Source: Hanleya hanleyi (lineage: Eukaryota; Mollusca; Polyplacophora; Lepidopleurida; Hanleyidae). From it: a stretch of 64,000 bases of DNA. The stretch is taken from assembly GCA_036873755.1 (NCBI GenBank), contig JAVTVY010025328.1:37123-101122 (forward strand), in the 5' to 3' direction. A program made the position numbers and the translations under genes. How positions within the stretch are numbered: the first letter of the stretch is position 1; each line of letters starts with the position of its first letter. Under the pieces are notes generated by a model. It saw nothing but the letters and a program-made list of their open reading frames with translations. It did not search any database and was not told where the DNA came from. Shown one piece after another: positions 57,079 to 64,000 of the stretch.

Positions 57079-57552
57079 TGGAGATGACCGCATCCAGCTT
57101 CCGTATACCGGACATGTGTTCTATTTCACACTGTATCGTGATATCTTGATGGCGGTTTGCATGTTCACAGTATCTCAAACCGTGAGATAAAGCCAAATAA
57201 ATAAAGAAGCGCAATCTTTTGGATCCAATTCCGACCTTTTTCGAAGATTTTCTGACTGTCTCAATATCCCGAATATCCAGATATCATAAAAACATCTCAA
57301 AATTACGCCGGTGTGTGCTGGGCATCAGATCTATAGAAAAGTATATAAAGAAATGTCAATTTTGTCCACTCAAGCGGGATAATATTCATCATCTCTACTG
57401 AATGCACGCATTCTTTACGTGAGTTTGCCACCTTAACCGATGGTTCAGTCATGTATTCCAGAGAAGTGTGAGTGAACATGTTTTAACGTCGTTGACATAT
57501 CAGACAACCATCAGTTTATAGCTGTAGGAACCCGGATTAGATTACATCAGTG
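57079..57552. other. Intergenic, nothing recognised
   Basis: Short frames (57219-57401) resemble no family. A weak SINE-tail-like word, GTTTTAACGTCG, is at about 57479. Confidence 0.45.
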
Positions 57553-57556
57553 TTAA

Positions 57557-57680
57557 CCCTATCTGGCCAAGGAGATTTGGGACCTGTCCAGGCCTGGGTC
57601 GGGCATTTCGCCCCAATAAAATATTTCTATTATCCATTGAGGTAGGGGGCTGAGACTTACCACACCATACCTTTGGTTTA
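57557..57680 (-). repeat. piggyBac-type MITE fragment, inverted
   Basis: TTAACCCTATCTGGCC at 57553 is followed by family right-end sequence in reverse (GGACCTGTCCAGGCCTGG, GGCATTTCGCCCC, TACCACACCATACCTTTGG). It stops abruptly at about 57680. Confidence 0.8.
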
Positions 57681-58189
57681 AAAATGTTTGCCTGGGTGAA
57701 ATTTGTTAGTCTTCAAAATTCTATTAAGCGGGACAAAATTTCAGATTAAATTATTATCAGTATAAAGCTACCACCCCCATATATACAACACCTATATTGA
57801 AGAAACACTGGGACACTTTTTTGACTTTTTAAAATATAATTCTGGAGAAAGCATAACAGATATTTAGAATTTTTTGCAGCATATACCGCATAGATAGAGC
57901 ATACACCGCTGCTATACATGACAATGAAAGCGAAGAGTTTGCATAAAACTGAAAAATGTCCCAGTGTATCGCAATCTCCCAATCTGGTAATAATAGTTTC
58001 TAATTTCTTTATCGTTATAACTTAATTATTTAACTTCTTGATTCTTTTAATTCCATTACTTGACTATAAAGAAACCGTTTATTTCTTGAAAGCCCTTCGT
58101 CATGGGATTTCGAAATTTGGCATGGTCGTTTTGAACTAGGTTGATTCAGATATTCACATAATGTTCTGGTTGCTCAAAGGGAGGGACTC
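57681..58189. other. Intergenic, nothing recognised
   Basis: No gene or repeat family recognised. The AAACCGTTTATTTCTTGAAA region near 58072 resembles the AAACCGTTTATTTCCTGG word at 38856. Confidence 0.4.
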
Positions 58190-59110
58190 GGTAAACATTG
58201 GTGGGGAAATATTTACGTGGTGAGCGAATGGGAACAATAATAGTAGCATGATGTAAGCTCCCGGAATATATTAAGATTTGGGCATGGCAAGGCTTAGATA
58301 ATAAGATAGAGGGAGGATCTCAGTGTCCGGTTGGAGGCATACTCCCGGGGTGAGTGAATGTGTTCAGTCATACAAGCTTGATGTAAGCTTCCGGAATATA
58401 TTAGGTTTGGTTTAGGAGATAGAGATTGGACTTCAGTCATCGGGGGCTGAGGGCATACTCCCGAGACGAATGAATGATTTCAATAACTGAAAGCGTCTGG
58501 AAAATATTAGGGTTGGGAGTGGGGCAAAGATTGGTTTAAGACAGTGGCTCAGTCCACGGAGGTGGGGCATGCTTCGGGTGGGTGAATGGGTCCAATAACT
58601 GTAGCACGATGTTGTCTATCGGAATATATTAGGACCTGTTATATTCCGAGAGACAACATCGTGGGCTTAGTTTACATGCAGGAAATATCTGTAGGGGTTC
58701 AATCTCCGGAGTGGGGTATCCCAGGTTGAGTGAATCATGGTTCAATAATTGTGGCATGATGTAAGCTACCAGAATATTTTAGGGTTGGGATGAGGCGAGG
58801 CTTAGTTTGGGATATAGAGGAGGATCCAGTCCACAGGAGATGGGGGCATGCTCCCAAGGTGAGTGAATGAATACAATAATTGTAGCATGATTTAAGCTCC
58901 CGGAATATTTTAGGGTTGGGGTGAAGTGAGGCTTAGTCTGGGATTTAGAAGGAGGGGTTGAGTCCCCGACGGGTGGAAACATACTCTTGAGGTGAATGAA
59001 TGGGTTCAATAATTTTAGCATGATGTAAACTCCACGAATATATTATGGATGACGCGGGGGGGGGGGGGGGTGTGGAGGGGGCGGTCCAATAAGTCAGGCA
59101 TTAAGCTACC
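58190..59110. repeat. Divergent tandem array of about 130-bp units
   Basis: About seven units share GGGGTGAGTGAATGGGTTCA, ATAATTGTAGCATGATGTAA, GCTCCCGGAATATATTAGGG and GGCTTAGTTTGGGATATAGA in that order. One unit holds an inverted AGACAACATCGTG. A G-run at about 59057-59070 sits near the right end. Non-coding. Confidence 0.85.
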
Positions 59111-59214
59111 TGAATACGACAGTGGGGATTATGGAAAGCCGTTCCGGTGTTTAATCAGTTATTCCACTGTTGCAGGCCTACTGAAGAAATCCACATACAC
59201 GTAAAAAAATAGTT

Positions 59215-59455
59215 TTTAGACATATCCGCAACAGTTTTTGACATATGTTGAATAGTTTGACACATATGTTGAAAAGTTTTACACATATGTGGAACAGTTT
59301 ACACATATGTAAAATAAATTAACTATTTCGCATATGTTGACAAGTTTTATACATATGTTGAAAAATTTTATACATATGTGCAAAACTTTTTCACATATGT
59401 GAAACAAAGTGTTTTTCCACATAGGTGCACAAGTTTGTACATATGTTAAATATAT
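59215..59455. repeat. Tandem array around ACATATGTTGAAAAGTTTTA
   Basis: Roughly nine units of 20-30 bp centred on CATATGT, with GTTGAAAAGTTTTA or GTGCAAAACTTTTT between. The CATATG core is an E-box-type palindrome. Confidence 0.8.
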
Positions 59456-59469
59456 GTCAGGAGAGTTAA

Positions 59470-60037
59470 CCCTACCTGGCCTATAATGGCCCTCCTACCA
59501 AACTTTCTGCGCTATCTCCGGAACGGCGAAAAATGGAGTGCTGAAACTCCGGGACTTTATAGTTTATCATATTGGGGTCATTTTGAGTCCATTTGCATAA
59601 CCCCCTGAGCAGAGGATCATGGGTAAATTCAAGATGGCGGCCACGTGGGGTACCAGAAAAGTGATGTTTTTGTCACATTTCTTCAACATTTCTGCTTTTC
59701 TGTGATGAAAAGTGGGCAAAAACTATTTTATTTCACATCACATTAATATTTACTAATTTATCATGCAGTTTTTGCGGAAAAAATCGCATAAATAAAAAAT
59801 TCGGAAAATCTGACCGAAAAATCGACCAAAAAATGCCGTTTTTGAAAATGACATCACTGTGACGTCATCAAAGCGGCCATCTTGGATTTTTTTACATTTC
59901 TGGTAGAGCTTGACCCAGGGGTATAGTGTGGTAAGTTTCAGCCCCCTAGCTCAAGGGATAAGAAAAATAATTAGGGGAGCCATTTCGCCCTCCCCCCCCG
60001 ACCTGAACAGGTCCCAAAAAGCCCAGGCCAGATAGGG
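59470..60037 (+). mobile_element. piggyBac-type MITE, complete
   Basis: Flanked by TTAA at 59466-59469 and 60038-60041. Termini CCCTACCTGGCC and GGCCAGATAGGG. 568 bp. Contains AAGATGGCGG at 59631, TGACGTCA at 59860 and GCGGCCATCTTGG at 59873. No ORF. Confidence 0.93.
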
Positions 60038-60041
60038 TTAA

Positions 60042-61617
60042 TGGAAAGGAAATGGACTGCTCCCTGTAGTATAATCTCTCGTGAATGTTTGTCATCTAAC
60101 AACCGTTTCAAAATGGCGCTGTCCCTTCGGTGTAATTTCTTCGTCTCTCAGACAATGTGAGAACTATGGAACTACAGTCAGGACACGGAAGCTTATAATA
60201 ATAATAGTAATATATTATCATAGATTGAAGGTCCATATATGACTATCTTCTAAACGCACGTCGACACCTATAGCTGACGCAGATGGTATAAACTGCGGTA
60301 GCACAGGGGCTTGTTGATGGTCAGTTATTAATTATGATATTAATATTTGACATATGTGCGAAAGTTTTCAACAATGTTGAATAACCGATTAAATACTTAA
60401 ACGACTTGCCATAGGCGATTGGGTAAGATGAATCCACGACATTTCAGCATGAGACACTTCGGCACAATTTGAAGAATACGACATTCCGGCACATTTTTTT
60501 ACAGGCCAAATTATACTAAAAATTGAGATTTTCAAATCTGTTTTTAGCATGTACGGAGGTGGGGAATGGGTCCAATAAGTGGAAGTTTATCGATCGTGTA
60601 TCGTTGTTGCAAAAGCTCGATATGGTTGCCCTAATATATAGTCGGATTTAAATCGATTTCAACCTGGTGTGAAATAATTCCAACTGAAGTGTAAACGAAT
60701 TTCATCTTGGGTTGAAATAATTTCAAAAGGGGGTTAAATAAGTAATAAACTTCAATAAATAATAAACTGATTAAAGAAAAAAATAGTGTCGCCTCTCAGT
60801 CAACTTTTCCTTTATTATGTTGTTATAAAACACCGAAAATCCTAACAAACTAAGAATACCTGATTGGAGAGTAAGAGTTGCTATACGGATTCAGTAACCC
60901 AGTTCCATAGATTCATGCCGGGGACCAGTTACCAGTAAATACGGCTTAGCGAAAATTAAATTTCTAACTCAGTAGCGATATCTCTCTACAGCCTTACGGA
61001 TACATATGTTGAAAATCTAAATGTTATAAAAACGAGTTCTAGGAACTGCTAAATACATGCATAAGTTTGTTCCGCTTTCACGTACCTGAAAAAGTATTCT
61101 TATCACCGGTTCATGTACCGGTAATATCATGCCACTTCCAGAATCAATGATATTATGTTGAAATATCTCGTCTCTAAATTGTGCATACAACTACACTAAC
61201 TTAACGTTGACTATATCAGCTCAACTGTGTGGTTAAGATGGACTGTGCAGTGATAGAGTCATTCACTAACTGCAAACACATGTGATCAGGTCATGAACTT
61301 TGTCACCACGGTATCATGGGAGAAAAAGCTATAGCTGTATTCTCAACAGCCGAAGCATGCATTTAGTTTAGAGCCAACTTGCAGGGCTCATAGATTCTTG
61401 AACTCTGGATGGTGGGTCAGCTTGTAGTCGGCTGAACACATGGGTCATATGTAAGCATGGCATTTTTGTTAGAAGCTGGCTTCTATGCTAAACGTGGTAT
61501 ATTATACTCAAGAACCTAGGCCTAGATACGCATCTGGGAATTACGTTTCTCTCAGACGTAAAGATCAGTTTTGATCAAATTCGGATGAAAATGACTTTTA
61601 TCAGGTTATAATTTATC
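60042..61617. other. Intergenic, nothing recognised
   Basis: About 1.6 kb with no supported gene, repeat family or RNA. Confidence 0.5.
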
Positions 61618-61960
61618 AATCTACAAAACCCAGGCTATGGCACCCTGTTGCGTTGCTGATATACTGATGTACTGATATACTGATGTTGCTGATGTATTTT
61701 CCATAAGAACAAAGAATTATTCAGCAAACTCACTTCTATATTTCATAACAACACTTGTTTTGTGTGAACGTTTACAATGGACAGTATGTGACGTGTGAGT
61801 AAATGAGACGGGGGGGGGGGCGAGGGCGAGAGTGTCCAACTGAAGCACTGGTCGAGGCTTCTATAAACCTGAGCATAAAGGATCGATTATAATTATTAAT
61901 GGAAATAAGATATACAAAAACCATACAGGATCTTTGCTACATGTATTATTCACTGTTTAA

Positions 61961-62325
61961 CCCTATCTGGCCTGGGATATTTGGCACGTTTCCTGGCCCG
62001 GGGAGAGGGGGGCGAAATGGCTCCCCCCACCCTTAATTATTTTTCTTACCCATTGAGCTAGGGGGCTGAAACTTAGCACACTATACCTTTGGGTCAAGAT
62101 CTACCAGAAAATATAATAAAAAAAATCCAAGATGGCATATTTGATGACGTCACGGTGACGTCATTTTAAAAAACGGCATTTTTGGTCGATTTTTGAATCG
62201 AATTTTCCGAATTTTTTATTCTTGCAATTTCTCCGCAAAAACTGCATGATAAATTAGTAAATATTAATGTGGTGTGAAATAAAATAGTTTTTGCTCACTT
62301 TTTGTCGCGGAAAAGCAAAAAATGT
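61961..62325 (-). mobile_element. piggyBac-type MITE, truncated, inverted
   Basis: TTAA at 61957-61960. The right-end portion of the family reads in reverse to AAAAGCAAAAAATG at 62325, where the local duplication joins. Confidence 0.85.
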
Positions 62326-62755
62326 ATCAATCTACAAAACCCAGGCTATAGCACCCTGTTGCGTTGCTGATATACTGGATGTTTTTCTAATTATCATGAA
62401 GCAAAGATATTTAAACACACTCATTTTTTCGTTTCAATTTGACCGTATTAATTATAAGAAATGAAGCGTGTCTTGATTTTGAGGACATGTATTCTCCATA
62501 AGAACAAAGAATTATTCAGCAAACTCACTTCTATATTTCATAACAACACTTGTTTTGTGTGAACGTTTACAATGGACAGTATGTGACGTGTGAGTAAATG
62601 AGACGGGGGGGGGGGCGAGGGCGAGAGTGTCCAACTGAAGCACTGGTCGAGGCTTCTATAAACCTGAGCATAAAGGATCGATTATAATTATTAATGAAAA
62701 TAAGATATACAAAAACCATACAGGATCTTTGCTACATGTACTATTCACTGTTTAA

Positions 62756-62918
62756 CCCTATCTGGCCTGGGATATTTCGCACGTATCCTGGCCTGGGGAG
62801 AGGGGGACGAAATGGCTCCCCCCACCCTTAATTATTTTTCTTACCCCTTGAGCTAGGGAGCTGAAACTTACCACACTATACCCTTGGGTCAAGATCTACC
62901 AGGAAATATAAAAAAAAT
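62756..62918 (-). mobile_element. piggyBac-type MITE, truncated, inverted
   Basis: TTAA at 62752-62755. Same orientation as the previous copy, ending after GATCTACCAGGAAATATAAA at about 62915. Confidence 0.85.
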
Positions 62919-63462
62919 CAACACGAAAAACATTCCTAAACCAGATCTTGAGGCAAGGTACCCACACACTAAATTTGGAAAGAATCCTTAAGATTTTCGA
63001 AATTTATTGTTTAGAAATGCAATTTTAACTTGGCCCCCAGGTGACGCCACCCCGAGGCGGATTGGCACGAAAAACAATTCCAAGCAAGATATATAGACAA
63101 GGGATCCACTTACCAAATACAAAAACATGGGTCTGTGCCTGATATATTGAGACACTGTGAAGTTGTAATTCATTGACGGGTAGCAAAATCATACCAATAT
63201 TGCAGACTACACACAAATTTCAACTTCCGGCCAACATATATTGGATATATATACTCAAACACAATATATGAGGGTCGGGCGCGGGCTAGTTTGGGAGATA
63301 GAGTGTGTGGCTCGGCGCCTTGGGGGTGGGGACCTGCTCTCCTCGAGAGTAGTAGGTGTGCTGACATGAAAGCCATAGAAAGCTCCCTGTACATAAACCA
63401 ACCACACTGACAACTACATGCCATCATCTGTCAGTTTGAAAAACCACACGGTTGAATTCAGT
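62919..63462. other. Intergenic, nothing recognised
   Basis: Short overlapping minus-strand frames (62988-63427) resemble no family. Part of 63270-63360 (GGGCTAGTTTGGGAGATAGA) resembles the 58.2-59.1 kb array unit. Confidence 0.45.
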
Positions 63463-63562
63463 TGAATTCCGGAAATTGATTATATGCACAGTGTGTACCC
63501 AAACTTTAAGAGCTGCCTAACGTTTGGGTGCACACTGTGCATATAATCAATTTCTGGAATTT
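63463..63562. repeat. Hairpin with arms of about 41 bp
   Basis: GAATTCCGGAAATTGATTAT, then ATGCACAGTGTG, is inverted at 63522-63562 with about three mismatches. The loop is about 17 bp. Confidence 0.85.
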
Positions 63563-63611
63563 GAACTCAGTTGTAATTAATATAGTAGTGGACACAAATG
63601 GTTCATACAAT

Positions 63612-63897
63612 ACTAATTTATCATTTAGGTTTTGCGGAGAAATTGCATAAATAAAAAATTCTGAAAATCCGACCAAAAAATCGACCAAAAGAATGCTGTT
63701 TTTGAAAATGGCGTCACTGTGACGTCTTGGCGGCCATCTTGGATTTGTTTACATTTTCTGATAGGGCTTGACCCAGGGGTATAGTGTGGTAAGTTTCAGC
63801 TCCCTAGCTCAAGGGATAAGAAAAATAATTACGGAGTGCCATTTCGCCACTTCCCCCCAGCTCAGGGCTGGACAGGTCCCAAAAAACCCACGCCAGG
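63612..63897 (+). mobile_element. piggyBac-type MITE, right half
   Basis: From ACTAATTTATCAT and TTTTGCGGAGAAATTGCATA to GGACAGGTCCCAAAAAACCC and ACGCCAGG. The left half and right TTAA are missing. Confidence 0.8.
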
Positions 63898-64000
63898 GGC
63901 CATTTCTAATTGCAACATTTTTGATAATCTGTATATGTCACTTGACTGCTTGGTGTTCCTGACATCGTGGTTCAAATTGAATACATTATGAATGGCTGGC

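Larger units (their letters stand above)
61618..62920. repeat. Local tandem duplication carrying two MITE left ends
   Basis: Copy 1 (61618-62325) and copy 2 (about 62326-62920) share CAATCTACAAAACCCAGGCT, the TTCTATATTTCATAACAACA block, a G-run (61810 and 62605) and the MITE start TTTAACCCTATCTGGCCTGG. Copy 2 has about 115 bp extra (62379-62490). Both end inside an inverted MITE, but at different points. Confidence 0.85.

Overview
The window looks like repeat-rich, intron- and intergene-type DNA from a metazoan nuclear genome, most likely a mollusc (a bivalve or gastropod is my best guess). Four things support this: tRNA-headed SINEs whose bodies resemble common molluscan SINEs, a repeat rich in TGACCTTTGACC ending in a GC hairpin as in bivalve genomes, Penelope-like and Crypton elements, and long A/T-rich stretches without ORFs. 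There are no operons, ribosome binding sites or other bacterial features. Family and organism calls are recognition from memory; nothing was searched.

Layout. 1-4.07 kb: intergenic DNA with a dispersed repeat (740-900, 3590-3745) and a 2 x 221 bp tandem repeat. 4.07-23.9 kb: a large direct tandem duplication (unit 1 about 4974-16073, unit 2 about 16074-23664) bounded by Penelope-like element remnants. Each unit carries two oppositely oriented SINEs, two TTAA-flanked piggyBac-type MITEs and a broken Penelope-like element. Unit 1 alone carries a 2.9 kb block (5559-8455) with an intact Crypton-type tyrosine recombinase gene, so unit 2 behaves as an empty site. 24-26.2 kb: LINE and GIY-YIG retroelement remnants and a TA-flanked MITE. 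26.2-32.1 kb: an LTR retrotransposon with both LTRs, a primer-binding site, a polypurine tract, a broken gag and a retropepsin ORF, but no reverse transcriptase, RNase H or integrase. 32.6-33.6 kb: the only ordinary host gene I can support, an intronless class A GPCR on the minus strand. 34-64 kb: no convincing protein gene. This part holds a perfect 92-bp-arm inverted repeat, MITEs, divergent tandem arrays, a SINE, a 516-bp foldback element, a 46-47 bp minisatellite with a higher-order duplication, an array of nuclear-receptor DR1-like sites, and a second local duplication at 61.6-62.9 kb.

How it fits together. Almost everything is mobile-element biology. The two candidate functional proteins are the Crypton recombinase (all catalytic residues present) and the GPCR. 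The Penelope-like, LINE and gag sequences are decayed. The most informative structure is the near-identical duplication that differs by the Crypton block, which gives internal evidence for the boundaries of a eukaryotic tyrosine-recombinase element.
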